Shown: piece after piece, positions 45,501 through 54,316 of the stretch
Numbering within the stretch: position 1 is the stretch's first letter
Layout of the letters: every line of letters begins with the position of its first letter
Assembly (NCBI RefSeq): GCF_042140125.1
Contig: NZ_CP159473.1
From: Rhodophyticola sp017644125
GTDB taxonomy: Bacteria > Pseudomonadota > Alphaproteobacteria > Rhodobacterales > Rhodobacteraceae
DNA: 64,000 nt
Direction: 5' to 3' (one strand)
Position numbers and translations under genes: made by a program
The notes under the pieces: model-generated
Told to the model about the DNA's origin: nothing
What the model saw: only the letters and a program-made list of their open reading frames with translations
The model's database searches: none

Positions 45501-47935
45501 CCTTGCCGGTCACCGATGACTGGGGCAGCGGCGCCTATGTCTCGGCAACCCTGTTGCGGCCCGTGGCCGATATCGACGCCCAGACCCCGGCCCGGGCGCT
45601 CGGTCTGGCGCATGCCGCGATCGATCCGGGCGACCGTGCGCTGGATGTGACATTGGAGGCGCCGGCGGAGACGATGCCGCGCGGCCCGCTGGAGGTCGCG
45701 CTTCGCGTCGGCAACGCCGCGCCGGGCGACACGGTTTACGCCTCGATCGCCGCCGTCGATCTGGGCATCCTGAACCTGACCGGCTTCGACAGCCCGGACC
45801 CGCAGGCCCATTACTTCGGCCAGCGCAGGCTGGGCATGGCGCTTCGCGATGTCTATGGCCGCCTGATCGACAGCCGCAGCGGGGCCGAAGGGCGCGTGCG
45901 CCCGGGTGGCGACGAAAGCGCTGGCATGAGGATGCAGGCGCCGCCGCCGACCGAGGCGCTGGTGGCGTTTCACTCCGGCCCGCTCACCGTGGGGCCGGAC
46001 GGGCTGGCCCGCGTTAGCTTCGACATACCCTCCTTCAATGGCACGGTGCGCGTGATGGCCGTGGCGTGGTCCGGCACCGGTGTCGGCCAGGCCGAAGCGG
46101 ATGTGCTGATCCGCGATCCGGTGGTGGTCACCGCCAGCCTGCCGCGCTTCCTGTCACCGGGCGACACGGCGCGGCTTCTGCTGGAGATCACCCATGCCAC
46201 CGGCCCGACCGGCGAGATGCGGCTGAGCCTGACCTCCACCCAGGGCGTCGATGTCGGGCTGATGCCCTTCAGCGTCAATCTCGGCGCGGGAGAGACCAGC
46301 CGCCTTTCGGTTCCGATCACGGCCGGCGACAGACCCGGAGTGCAGGAAATCTCGGTCTCGCTGAGACTGCCGGACGGGACCGTTCTTGCCAAGCCGCTGG
46401 CCCTGCCGGTGCAGATTAACGACCCCGAGGTCGCCGAAACGAGTCTCGTCACGCTGAACCCCGGCGACACGTTCACACTGGATAGCGCCGCCTTCACCGG
46501 CTTCCGCCCCGGATCGGGCAGGGCCACGCTTTCCGCCGGGCCACTGTCGCGGTTCGATGCGCCGGGGCTGCTGCAGATGCTTGACCGCTACCCTTATGGC
46601 TGCACCGAACAGGTCACCAGTCAGGCGATGCCGCTTCTCTACCTGTCCTCGGTCGCCCAAACCATGGAGCTGACCACGGCGGAGGATCTGGATCGCCGGA
46701 TCAACGCGGCCATCAGCGATGTGCTGGTCAATCAGGCCAGCAATGGCGGCTTCGGCCTTTGGGGCGCGTACTCCGGCGATCTGTGGCTGGACGCCTATGT
46801 GACCGATTTCCTGTCCCGCGCCCGCGGGCAGGGATATCAGGTGCCGGATCTGGCCTTCGGTCGGGCCCTCGACAATCTGCGCAACGAGATCTCCTTCTAT
46901 CCCGATTTCGAGAATGGCGGCGAAGATCTGGCCTATGCGCTGATGGTACTGGCCCGCGAGGGCACGGCATCCATGGGCGACCTGCGGTACTATGCCGATG
47001 TCAAGGCGACGGCGTTCGGCAGCCCTCTTGCGCTTGGCCAGTTGGGGGCCGCGCTGGCGATGTATGGCGACCAACCGCGGGCCGATGCGATGTTCCGCGC
47101 CGGATACGCCATTCTGCAGGACAGGCTGGACGCCCCCGAAGCCACGGTCTGGCGCAGCGATTACGGCACCGACCGGCGGGATGCGGCCGGGCTGCTGACG
47201 CTGGCGGTGCAGGCCGGGTCCGATGCGGTTCCCATCTCCGATCTGGCGCAGGCGCTGGCCCCACCGGGCCGGCAGGTATCGACACAGGAGGCGGTGTGGA
47301 GCCTTCTGGCCGCCCATGCGCTGATCGATGCGGATCCCGTGACGGGCCTTGAACTCGACGGTCAACCGATATCCGGCCCGCTGGTGGAGGTGCTGCGCGC
47401 CGGCGACACGACCGACCGCCGGATCACCAATACGGGCACCACGCCCGAGGCCCTGACCCTGACCCGGTTCGGTGTGCCCGCCGGCGCGACCGAGGCCTTC
47501 GGCAACGGCTATCGCATCAGCCGGGGCTACGTGACGCTGGAGGGCCAGCCTGCCGATCCGGCGCAGGTTCCGGTCGGCACGCGGTTGGTGGCGCTGCTGA
47601 CGGTTACGCCCTTCGACGGGCGCGAAGCGCGTCTGATGATCAATGACCCGCTTCCGGCCGGGTTCGAGATCGACAACCCGAATCTTCTGCGCGGTGGCGA
47701 TATCCGCGCGCTCGACGGGTTCGAACTGGACGATGTGGCGACCCACACGGAATTCCGGCAGGATCGCTTCATGGCCGCCGTCGACTGGCGCACTGATCGC
47801 AGCTTCCGTCTGGGATATATCGTTCGCGCGGTCACCCCCGGCGAATTCCATCATCCGGCCGCGAGTGTCGAGGATATGTACCGCCCGCAATACCGCGCGC
47901 AGACCGTATCGGGCCGGTTGGTGGTGACCGAATAG
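42512..47935 (+). CDS. bacterial alpha-2-macroglobulin with N-terminal PAN domain
   Basis: A very large (1807-residue) exported protein. After a signal peptide (MRPIFALLTWLLVALPAFAQ) comes a PAN/apple-like module (ITRDVDFPGGDLRPLFDTTFEACSAACLADPDCRAFTFNQ, Cys-rich), then MG-like beta domains, and a bait-like and thioester region. The thioester motif is Cys1364-Thr-Glu-Gln1367 in YPYGCTEQVTSQ, surrounded by the alpha-toroid helices. It would trap attacking proteases covalently in the periplasm. The penicillin-binding protein gene starts on the base after its stop, the usual yfhM-pbpC-type pairing. Confidence 0.93.
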   Translation: MRPIFALLTWLLVALPAFAQDAIPDRFIAITRDVDFPGGDLRPLFDTTFEACSAACLADPDCRAFTFNQRSDACFPKSGVLAQNPYDGAISAEVYATDPGVLERLDDRIATLSFLRSGDLSSARRQAEGLAGEHPAGTWSVQQLADAARDAATRGDLEGAIRLTGAALTRSDAPALWAEYARHLLALSGINGQPRYQLESRAFAAATNAALRAPDGPVLADALDILAQTLERQGRGRDTIPALRLALAQAPRADLSGALDRAVRLFGFRVVETRVDNEAAMPRICVIFSEELESGGVAYGDFLQSAVSGLSVEGEDRQLCISGVTHGQRYEFTLRAGLPAASGEVLQAPVTIRQYVQDRSPSVRFPGRAYILPRSEAAAIPVVAVNTDEVTLRLFRVSDRNLVRSLQETYFGRPLNEWEINRFTTELDEEVWTGTGEVAQELNRDVTTRLPMGDVLTDLGPGIYALEARAANQAARDTMAATQWFLVSDLGLSTMSGADGIHVVVRGLSDAAARPGLTVSLISESNRVLGEAVTDAEGYALFDAGLALGRAGAAPAMLAVTDTDDYAFLSLRDAEFDLSDRGVEGREAAGAIDLFLTTDRGAYRAGEVIHATALARDGRAEAITGLPLTAILIRADGVEYTRTLLRESGAGGFVFTLPLGTNIPRGTWRLAVHADPEAPPLASRTLLVEDFLPERIDVALNLPEGPIRPGQRPQLDLEADYLFGAPAGDLPVEGTLVLRPRETLEDWPGYRFGRHDQPPQPAFGNIPGGIVTADDGRATLTLDLPATSGPPHPRDLTVTVRVSEGSGRPVERQITRAVEPEGTLIGIRPLFDGTLAEGAEAQFDLIAVNADGAVPVDWTLNRVERRYQWYSQNGAWNWEPVTTRTRIANGQATLGPDPVRISQAVEWGAFELRVETASGAYGITSVGFDAGWYAPADAGGTPDVLDLSLDAETYSPGETAQLRIVPRQGGTALIRVMSNRLIDMQIVELGDEPVEIALPVTDDWGSGAYVSATLLRPVADIDAQTPARALGLAHAAIDPGDRALDVTLEAPAETMPRGPLEVALRVGNAAPGDTVYASIAAVDLGILNLTGFDSPDPQAHYFGQRRLGMALRDVYGRLIDSRSGAEGRVRPGGDESAGMRMQAPPPTEALVAFHSGPLTVGPDGLARVSFDIPSFNGTVRVMAVAWSGTGVGQAEADVLIRDPVVVTASLPRFLSPGDTARLLLEITHATGPTGEMRLSLTSTQGVDVGLMPFSVNLGAGETSRLSVPITAGDRPGVQEISVSLRLPDGTVLAKPLALPVQINDPEVAETSLVTLNPGDTFTLDSAAFTGFRPGSGRATLSAGPLSRFDAPGLLQMLDRYPYGCTEQVTSQAMPLLYLSSVAQTMELTTAEDLDRRINAAISDVLVNQASNGGFGLWGAYSGDLWLDAYVTDFLSRARGQGYQVPDLAFGRALDNLRNEISFYPDFENGGEDLAYALMVLAREGTASMGDLRYYADVKATAFGSPLALGQLGAALAMYGDQPRADAMFRAGYAILQDRLDAPEATVWRSDYGTDRRDAAGLLTLAVQAGSDAVPISDLAQALAPPGRQVSTQEAVWSLLAAHALIDADPVTGLELDGQPISGPLVEVLRAGDTTDRRITNTGTTPEALTLTRFGVPAGATEAFGNGYRISRGYVTLEGQPADPAQVPVGTRLVALLTVTPFDGREARLMINDPLPAGFEIDNPNLLRGGDIRALDGFELDDVATHTEFRQDRFMAAVDWRTDRSFRLGYIVRAVTPGEFHHPAASVEDMYRPQYRAQTVSGRLVVTE

Positions 47936-49984
47936 ATGCGGCGCTGGCGTGGCCCGCTGATCGCCCTGGCGCTGACGCTTGTCTTTGTTGGCGGCGGGGT
48001 GGTGCGGCTGAACGCCTGGATCGACGCGACGGAGCTTCCGCCGCTGGTTCCGGTTACGGGCGTCGAGGTCGTGGACCGGAACGGCGATCTTCTGCGCGCC
48101 TATACGGTCGAGGATGGGTGGTGGCGCCTGCCCGTCCGCTTGGCCGAAGTGGACCCGGGCTTCATCGACATGCTGATCACCTACGAGGATCGGCGGTTCT
48201 GGACCCATTCGGGCGTGGATCCGCGCGCCTTTGCGCGGGCGGCCTGGCAGGCGCTGCGGCATGGGCAGATCGTCTCGGGCGGCTCCACGCTGACGATGCA
48301 GGTCGCGCGGCTGCTGGAAGACAGCGGCACGGGCGCGTGGCGCGGGAAACTGCGGCAGATACGCGTTGCGCTGGCAATGGAGCGGGTGCTGAGCAAGGAG
48401 GAGATCCTGACGCTCTATCTCCATCTGGCGCCCTATGGCGGCAATGTCGAAGGTCTCCGCGCCGCCAGCCTGACATGGTTCGGAACCGAGCCGCGGCGAC
48501 TGACGGCCGCCCAATCTGCCCTGCTTGTCGCGCTTCCGCAGGCACCCGGCAGCCGCCGGCCCGACCGGTTCCCGGAGGCCGCGCGGCTGGCGCGTGACCG
48601 GGTGCTGGACCGGGCAATCCGCTTCGGCGGTGTCGCTGAGGCCGAAATCGCCTGGGCCCGCCGGGCGCCCATTCCGGATGAACGGCGCGGCTTTCCGGCG
48701 CTGGCACCCCATCTGGCCGACCGGGTGCTGGCCGACCGGCCGACCGCGACACGCCACGCGCTGACACTGGATCGCGGCCTGCAGGCGCAGATGGAGGTTC
48801 TGGCCGCACAAGCCGTCGAGGGGCGCGACCGCAGGCTGACTGCCGCGATCATGGTGCTGGACCATCGGACCGGGGAGATGCGCGCCACGGTCGGGGCCGC
48901 GGATTACACCGACGACATGCGCCGGGGTTTTGTCGACATGACCCGCGCACTGCGCTCGCCGGGATCCGCTCTGAAACCCCTTGTCTACGGTCTGGGATTC
49001 GAAGCGGGCCTCATCCACCCCGAAACTCTGGTCGATGATCGGCCGGTCCGCTTCGGAAGTTACGCGCCGCAAAACTTCGACAACGTCTTTCGCGGCGAGT
49101 TGAGCGTGCGCCACGCGCTGCAGACCTCGCTCAACACCCCGGTGGTCAGCCTGCTGGACCAGATCGGCCCGGCCGAGATGCTGACCCGCATGCGCCGCAT
49201 CGGGATGCGGGCCGAACTGCCCCGGGGGGAGCCGGGCCTTGCCATCGGGCTGGGCGGGATCGGGACAAGCATGGAAGACCTGATGCGGCTTTATGCGATG
49301 ATCGCCCGGGGTGGAGAGACGATGCCGCCGCGCATCCGCGAGAGCGATGACGCAGGCACACGCAGCCGCGTCCTGTCATCTACCGCCGCGTGGTATCTGA
49401 GCGATATCCTGTCCGGCGTGGTGCCGCCGCCCAATGCGCCGCGCAACGGGTTGGCCTACAAGACCGGGACAAGCTATGGCCACCGCGATGCATGGGCCTT
49501 CGGCTTTGACGGGCGCCATGTGGTCGGTGTCTGGCTGGGCCGGGCCGACGGCGCCTCCGTACCCGGTGCCTTCGGGGCCGATCTGGCGGCGCCACTGCTG
49601 TTCGAGGCCTTCGCCCGGCTTGGTCCCGATCTGGCCCCGCTTGCAGCACCGCCATTGGGAGCCCTGACTGTCCCGCATATGCAATTGCCGCCGCCGCTCC
49701 GCCGGTTTCAGCCGGAAACCGCCCGGGCACGGGATGCGGAGGCTCCGGTGATCGTCTTTCCACCCGACGGTGCAATCCTTGCGGCCACGCCCGGTCTGCC
49801 GCTTCTGGCGCGGGTCGATCGGGGCCGGCCCCCCTTCACATGGCTCTGGAACGGGCGGCCCGTGGCGACCGGTGTCTTCGACCGGCAGGTCGATCTTGGC
49901 ATGGCCGCGCCCGGGTTTGCCGAACTGACGGTGATCGATGCCACGGGCCGGGCCGAGCGCGGCTTCATCGAAATCGCCCCCTGA
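47936..49984 (+). CDS. pbpC: penicillin-binding protein 1C (PbpC)
   Basis: A 682-residue bifunctional peptidoglycan synthase. It has one N-terminal transmembrane helix (GPLIALALTLVFVGGGVV), a GT51 glycosyltransferase (MLITYEDRRFWTHSGVDPRAFARAAWQ, SGGSTLTMQVARLLE) and a transpeptidase. The serine motif is in SPGSALKPLVYG, the SxN motif in TSLNTPVV and the KTG motif in YKTGTSYGHRDAWAFGFDG. A C-terminal beta domain (BiPBP_C-like) ends the protein. It starts with ATG directly after the TAG of the macroglobulin gene, so the two are translationally coupled. PBP1C repairs the wall after damage, complementing the macroglobulin defence. Confidence 0.95.
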   Translation: MRRWRGPLIALALTLVFVGGGVVRLNAWIDATELPPLVPVTGVEVVDRNGDLLRAYTVEDGWWRLPVRLAEVDPGFIDMLITYEDRRFWTHSGVDPRAFARAAWQALRHGQIVSGGSTLTMQVARLLEDSGTGAWRGKLRQIRVALAMERVLSKEEILTLYLHLAPYGGNVEGLRAASLTWFGTEPRRLTAAQSALLVALPQAPGSRRPDRFPEAARLARDRVLDRAIRFGGVAEAEIAWARRAPIPDERRGFPALAPHLADRVLADRPTATRHALTLDRGLQAQMEVLAAQAVEGRDRRLTAAIMVLDHRTGEMRATVGAADYTDDMRRGFVDMTRALRSPGSALKPLVYGLGFEAGLIHPETLVDDRPVRFGSYAPQNFDNVFRGELSVRHALQTSLNTPVVSLLDQIGPAEMLTRMRRIGMRAELPRGEPGLAIGLGGIGTSMEDLMRLYAMIARGGETMPPRIRESDDAGTRSRVLSSTAAWYLSDILSGVVPPPNAPRNGLAYKTGTSYGHRDAWAFGFDGRHVVGVWLGRADGASVPGAFGADLAAPLLFEAFARLGPDLAPLAAPPLGALTVPHMQLPPPLRRFQPETARARDAEAPVIVFPPDGAILAATPGLPLLARVDRGRPPFTWLWNGRPVATGVFDRQVDLGMAAPGFAELTVIDATGRAERGFIEIAP

Positions 49985-50315
49985 CGCCGTTTGATCGGCC
50001 ACCCGATTCGCGTCTGGCTGCCCCCCGGGCACGCGCGGGGCTTGCGAGCGTTGCGATTGTCACGGGGTTGCGAGGGCAAGTCTCTGTTTTCGTGAGGGAT
50101 GTTGCGGCGGGTCACGAGGGCGCGAGGGCGCGTGACGGGCCGGCGGATGGTGCAGATGTGTCTGTGCGTGTGCGCACCGATATCATGTGTTTTTCACGGG
50201 TTTGTGGGGTGAAACACAGGGCCGCACCCCATAACTTCATCTCATCGGACGCAAGACAGCGCCCCGCACAGAAACCGAAACACACATGACCCAGATCCCT
50301 GAAAGGACCATTCCA
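49985..50315. other. 331-base gap with several hairpins and TTGCGA repeats
   Basis: No gene is supported. It contains three TTGCGA copies (50042, 50051, 50068) and three short hairpins: GTCACG/CGTGAC (50111-50136), GTGCG/CGCAC (50164-50177) and GTGTTTTTCAC/GTGAAACAC (50187-50217). It would form a structured leader before the tandem-duplicated small protein gene. Confidence 0.35.
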
Positions 50316-50765
50316 ATGACACGCATCGCCCTCACCACCGCCCTCGCCCTGTCGCTCGCCGCCCCGGCCTTCGCGAATGACCAACTGGCCGCTTCCCTCG
50401 GCGTCGACGCCGGCGACTACAGCGTGGCCGAGCTGATCCAGCTGCGCAGCGCGCTGGAAAACGACGATCACAGCTATGTCGCCTTCCTGCTGAACGGCGG
50501 CTCCGAGACGATCTCCACCCAGAGCTTCGCCGCCCCGGCCTTCGCGAATGCGCAGCTGGCCGCTTCCCTCGGCGTCGATGCCGGCGACTACACCTTGGCC
50601 GAACTGATCCAGCTGCGCGACGCGCTGGAAAACGACGACCACAGCCATGTCGCCTTCCTGCTGAACGGCGGTGACGAGCAGGTCTCCACCCAGAGCTTCG
50701 GGGAGCCCGAGCATGTGGCCATCGCCCGCGCGCTGGTGGGGTTCACCGACAGCGAGAACGAGTGA
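50316..50765 (+). CDS. small exported protein made of two 57-residue copies
   Basis: A 149-residue protein with a signal peptide (MTRIALTTALALSLAAPAFAN). The segment from the end of the signal peptide onward occurs twice in a row: copy 1 starts AAPAFANDQLAASLGVDAGD and copy 2 AAPAFANAQLAASLGVDAGD, each ending in STQSF. The second copy carries an embedded signal-cleavage-like AFA. Each copy holds an amphipathic helix (VAELIQLRSALENDDHS) and an LLNGG loop. I know no function; single-copy relatives of this style occur in Rhodobacterales. GAAAGGA precedes the ATG. A strong hairpin follows the stop by 78 bases. Confidence 0.85.
   Translation: MTRIALTTALALSLAAPAFANDQLAASLGVDAGDYSVAELIQLRSALENDDHSYVAFLLNGGSETISTQSFAAPAFANAQLAASLGVDAGDYTLAELIQLRDALENDDHSHVAFLLNGGDEQVSTQSFGEPEHVAIARALVGFTDSENE
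50358..50699 (+). repeat. in-frame tandem duplication, 171-bp period
   Basis: Two direct copies (50358-50528 and 50529-50699) differ at only about ten residue positions. The duplication boundary falls inside the signal-peptide cleavage region, so it arose from the gene itself, after it had its signal peptide. Confidence 0.9.
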
Positions 50766-50842
50766 TCGCAAAGGCGGAAGCGGGCGCGCGCGGCCGGGGG
50801 CCTCTCCCTCCCCCCGCCGCCGTACCCCGACCGCCGAGAAAT

Positions 50843-50871
50843 GGCCCCCGCGGGTATCCACCCCGGGGGCC
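50843..50871. terminator. hairpin terminator after the duplicated gene
   Basis: Arms GGCCCCCG/CGGGGGCC around a 13-nt loop, followed by GTTT. It lies between convergent genes (the duplicated protein and the thiolase), so it can serve both strands. Confidence 0.55.
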
Positions 50872-50913
50872 GTTTGCGCATGACGCAGCCGTAAAGATGT
50901 GGCCGGGGATCCG

Positions 50914-52089
50914 TCAGAGACGTTCGATGGCCAATGCGATGCCCTGCCCGCCACCGATGCACATGGTGATCAGCGCCCTGGAGCCACCGATCCGTTCCAG
51001 TTCGTAAAGCGCCTTCACCGCGATGATCGCACCGGTGGCGCCCACCGGGTGACCCAGCGCAATCGCGCCGCCATTGGGGTTCACCCTGTCGGGGTCCAGC
51101 CCAAGACCCTTGTTGACCGCCAGCGCCTGCGCCGCAAAGGCCTCGTTCAATTCGATCACGTCGAAATCCGTGACCGACAATCCGGTTCTGGCCAGAAGGT
51201 TTTCCACCGCAGGCACCGGGCCGATGCCCATGACCTCCGGCCGGACGCCCGCATGCGCATAACCAAGGATCCGCGCGCAGGGCTTCAGACCGGCGGCCTC
51301 GGCGGCCTCGGCCCGGGCCAGAACAAGCGCCCCGGCCCCGTCATTGATGCCGCTGGCGTTGCCCGCGGTTACGGTGCCGTCTTTCCGGAACACGGTGCGC
51401 AGCCCCGCCAGCGCCTCGGGCGTGGTGGCCTTGGGATGCTCGTCCGTGTCGAAATAGACCATGTCGCGTTTGATCCGGACCTGCACCGGCACGATCTGAT
51501 CCCTGAAATAGCCGGCTTCGATGGCTTTTGCCGCGCGCGTCTGGCTTTCCAGCGCAAAGGCATCCTGCGCGGCGCGGCTGATATCATGCTCCGCAGCCAC
51601 ATTTTCGGCGGTCACACCCATATGGCCGGTACCGAACGGACAATTGAGCGCGCCCAGCATCATGTCGGACGCGCCCGCATCGCCCATTTTCTGTCCCCAG
51701 CGGGCCTGCGGCAGGATATAGGGCGATCGGCTCATGCTTTCGGCACCGCCCGCCAGACCGAAATCCGCATCCCCCAGCAGCAGGGACTGCACGACAGAGA
51801 CAATCGCCTGCGCGCCGGAGCCGCAGAGCCGGTTCACGTTCATTGCCGGCGTGGTATCGGGCACTCCGGCCTCCATCGCCGCGACGCGGGACAGATACAT
51901 GTCGCGCGGTTCGGTGTTGATCACATGGCCATAGGCGACATGGCCGATCTGGCCCCCTTCGACACCCGCCCGTTCCAGCGCGGCCCTGGCCACCGTCGCA
52001 CCCAGATCGATCGGCGGCGTTCCGGCCAAGGAACCGCCGAACGTGCCGATCGCGGTGCGCGCACCCGACAGGATGACAATGTCGTTCAT
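50914..52089 (-). CDS. acetyl-CoA C-acetyltransferase (thiolase)
   Basis: A 391-residue type II thiolase that condenses or cleaves acetyl-CoA and acetoacetyl-CoA. The catalytic Cys is in NVNRLCGSGAQAIVS, the activating His in GGAIALGHPVGATGA and the second Cys in ITMCIGGGQGIAL. It could serve fatty acid or phenylacetate breakdown, polyhydroxybutyrate or ketone metabolism; the position gives no clear link. The start at 52089 follows AGGAGAG. A MarR gene lies about 95 bases upstream on the same strand. Confidence 0.94.
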   Translation of the reverse strand: MNDIVILSGARTAIGTFGGSLAGTPPIDLGATVARAALERAGVEGGQIGHVAYGHVINTEPRDMYLSRVAAMEAGVPDTTPAMNVNRLCGSGAQAIVSVVQSLLLGDADFGLAGGAESMSRSPYILPQARWGQKMGDAGASDMMLGALNCPFGTGHMGVTAENVAAEHDISRAAQDAFALESQTRAAKAIEAGYFRDQIVPVQVRIKRDMVYFDTDEHPKATTPEALAGLRTVFRKDGTVTAGNASGINDGAGALVLARAEAAEAAGLKPCARILGYAHAGVRPEVMGIGPVPAVENLLARTGLSVTDFDVIELNEAFAAQALAVNKGLGLDPDRVNPNGGAIALGHPVGATGAIIAVKALYELERIGGSRALITMCIGGGQGIALAIERL

Positions 52090-52182
52090 GTGATCTCTCC
52101 TCATCTGACCTGACGCCAAACTAACCGTCAGCCGCGACGGAGGAAACCGGCGCGTTGCGCCATAGAGCGGCTGAAATATCGC

Positions 52183-52617
52183 TCAGCCGTCGGATGTCTC
52201 CAGCAGCCGGTCGGCGCCGCGCAGAAAATCTTCCGCATGGGCGCCAAGACGGGTCAGAAGCTCGTCCTGAAAAGCCTGCGCAAGGGGGGCCAGTTCCGCC
52301 ATCATCGCATGCCCCTTGCCGGTCAGCGCCAGCTCGACCAGCCGCCGGTCCGAAATGCTGGTGCGTTTTGTAATGTATCCCGCCTGTTCCAGCCGCGTCG
52401 CGGCCCGGCTTACCTTGGATTTGTCCATATCCACGCGGGCATGGATTTCCCGCACGGACACGGCGCTTTCCTGACTGAGATGGGCCACCACGCGCCACTC
52501 CGCGCGGGACAGGCCGAACCGCTCCTGGTAGATGCGCGAATACTCCCGGCTCAGCCGACCGGCCAGAACCGACATCCTGTAGGGCAGGAAGTCATCGAGA
52601 ATGAATTGCTCGGCCAT
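52183..52617 (-). CDS. MarR family transcriptional regulator
   Basis: A 144-residue MarR protein: LDDFLPYRMSVLAGRLSREYSRIYQERFGLSRAEWRVVAHLSQ (dimer helices), the HTH (VSVREIHARVDMDKSKVSRAATRLEQAGYI) and the wing (KRTSISDRRLVELALTGKG). Its sequence closely resembles the regulator at 55801, including FLPYRMSV versus FLPFQMSV, so the two look like paralogues. It may regulate the downstream thiolase. Confidence 0.92.
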   Translation of the reverse strand: MAEQFILDDFLPYRMSVLAGRLSREYSRIYQERFGLSRAEWRVVAHLSQESAVSVREIHARVDMDKSKVSRAATRLEQAGYITKRTSISDRRLVELALTGKGHAMMAELAPLAQAFQDELLTRLGAHAEDFLRGADRLLETSDG

Positions 52618-52681
52618 GGGAAACCCGTTGCAAATGCGACAAAGCCAGACTGGCGCGGTTTGCCCGCCGGTTCAAGAGATT

Positions 52682-52712
52682 GCCCCCCGCCCCGATATGG
52701 GTCCCGGGGGGC
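52682..52712. terminator. G/C-rich hairpin after serA
   Basis: Arms GCCCCCC/GGGGGGC lie 8 bases beyond the serA stop on the minus strand, ahead of marR. No T-tract follows, so it is terminator-like rather than classic. Confidence 0.5.
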
Positions 52713-52719
52713 CGTGAGA

Positions 52720-54315
52720 TCATGCCGCGGTGAAGCGCAAGGGGCGAACCTGCTGGAACATGCCCGTCGCGCGCAGCTTGTCCAGAACCTCCGCAGGGGG
52801 CTGTTCGTCGAGATAGAGCAGCGCGATGGCATCCTGCCCCGCGCCGGAGCGCCCAAGGGTGAAATTCGCGATGTTCACGCCGTTCTCGCCCATGGTCTGG
52901 CCCAATGTCCCGATGATGCCCGGCATGTCCGCATTGGTCGTGTAAAGCATATGCGCGCCCACTTCGGCATCGATATTGATGCCCTTGATCTGAATGAAAC
53001 GCGGCTTGCCATCGGAAAAGACGGTGCCCGCGATCGACCGCTGACGTTCCGCCGTCTTGATCTGCAACCGGATGTAGCCGTCGAAGACACCGGTCTTGTC
53101 CTGCGTGGTGGTGGAAATCTCCACCCCCCGTTCCTTGGCGATCACCGGCGCGCTGACCATGTTCACATCCGGGTTCGTGGCCTTCATGATCCCGGCAATC
53201 GCGGCACAGTTCAGCGCGTCGACATTCATGTCCTTGACCAGCCCGTTATAGGTGATGGAGATCTGCTGGATCGCCTCGTCGGTCAACTGGCCGACAAACT
53301 CGCCGAGATTTTCGGCAAGCCTCACCCATGGGCCCATCACCGCGGCCTCTTCCGCCGTGACGGACGGCATGTTGAGCGCGTTTGAGACGGCGCCGGTCAG
53401 CAGATAGTCGGACATCTGTTCGGCCACCTGCAGGGCGACGTTCTCCTGCGCCTCGGTGGTGGCCGCGCCCAGATGCGGGGTCACAACCACATTGGGCAGG
53501 TTGAAGAGCGGGCTGTCGGTCGCCGGCTCCACCGCGAATACGTCGAACGCGGCGCCGGCCACGCGACCGGCTTTCAGCGCCACGGCCAGCGCCTCTTCAT
53601 CCACCAGACCGCCGCGGGCGCAGTTCACGATCCGCACACCCGGTTTCAGCTTGGCGATGTTCGCGGCACTGAGGATGTTCCGGGTCTTGTCGGTGAGCGG
53701 CACATGCAGGGTGATGAAATCCGCCCGCGCCAGCAACGCGTCAAGCTCCACCTTTTCGACACCCATTTTCAGGGCCCGCTCCTCGCTGAGGAACGGATCG
53801 TAGGCGACGACCTTCATCTTCAGACCCAAGGCTCTGTCGCACACGATAGAGCCGATATTGCCCGCGCCGATCACTCCCAGCGTCTTGTTGGTCAGCTCCA
53901 CGCCCATGAACCGTGACTTCTCCCATTTGCCTGCGTGGGTGGAAGCATTCGCCTCGGGGATTTGCCGCGCCACGGCCATCATCATCGAAATGGCGTGTTC
54001 GGCGGTGGTGATGGAGTTTCCGAACGGGGTATTCATCACGATGATCCCCTTCTTGGACGCTGCGGGAATATCGACATTGTCGACCCCGATCCCCGCGCGC
54101 GCCACCACTTTCAGATTGCTTGCCGCGGCGATGATCTTTTCGGTCACCTTGGTGGCGGACCGGATCGCCAGCCCGTCATATTCGCCGATCACGGCAAGCA
54201 GTTTCTCCTTGTCTTTGCCGATGCTCGGATCGAAGGTCACCTCGATCCCGCGGTCGCGGAAGATTTGGACGGCGGTTTCGCTCAGCTTGTCGGAAACCAG
54301 AACTTTGGGGGCCAT
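52720..54315 (-). CDS. serA: phosphoglycerate dehydrogenase (SerA)
   Basis: First step of serine synthesis: 3-phosphoglycerate to 3-phosphohydroxypyruvate. The 531-residue enzyme is the long (type 1) form. It has a substrate domain, a Rossmann NAD domain (TLGVIGAGNIGSIVCDRA, catalytic RIVNCARGGLVDEEAL, His in VVTPHLGAATTEAQ), an allosteric substrate-binding domain (about residues 320-450) and a C-terminal ACT domain (HMLYTTNADMPGIIGTLGQTMGENGVNIANFTLGR) that senses serine. It starts two bases after the serC stop, so serC and serA form one operon. Confidence 0.97.
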   Translation of the reverse strand: MAPKVLVSDKLSETAVQIFRDRGIEVTFDPSIGKDKEKLLAVIGEYDGLAIRSATKVTEKIIAAASNLKVVARAGIGVDNVDIPAASKKGIIVMNTPFGNSITTAEHAISMMMAVARQIPEANASTHAGKWEKSRFMGVELTNKTLGVIGAGNIGSIVCDRALGLKMKVVAYDPFLSEERALKMGVEKVELDALLARADFITLHVPLTDKTRNILSAANIAKLKPGVRIVNCARGGLVDEEALAVALKAGRVAGAAFDVFAVEPATDSPLFNLPNVVVTPHLGAATTEAQENVALQVAEQMSDYLLTGAVSNALNMPSVTAEEAAVMGPWVRLAENLGEFVGQLTDEAIQQISITYNGLVKDMNVDALNCAAIAGIMKATNPDVNMVSAPVIAKERGVEISTTTQDKTGVFDGYIRLQIKTAERQRSIAGTVFSDGKPRFIQIKGINIDAEVGAHMLYTTNADMPGIIGTLGQTMGENGVNIANFTLGRSGAGQDAIALLYLDEQPPAEVLDKLRATGMFQQVRPLRFTAA

Positions 54316-54316
54316 G

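Noticed and set aside
43433..45973. 846-residue open frame on the minus strand
   Set aside because: Lies wholly opposite the macroglobulin gene, which has clear motifs.
46154..49114. 986-residue open frame on the minus strand
   Set aside because: Antisense to the macroglobulin and pbpC genes; its His/Arg/Gly-rich composition is a by-product of GC-rich codons, with no family motifs.
50111..50217. CRISPR-like repeat arrangement
   Set aside because: The short hairpins differ from each other and are not regularly spaced.
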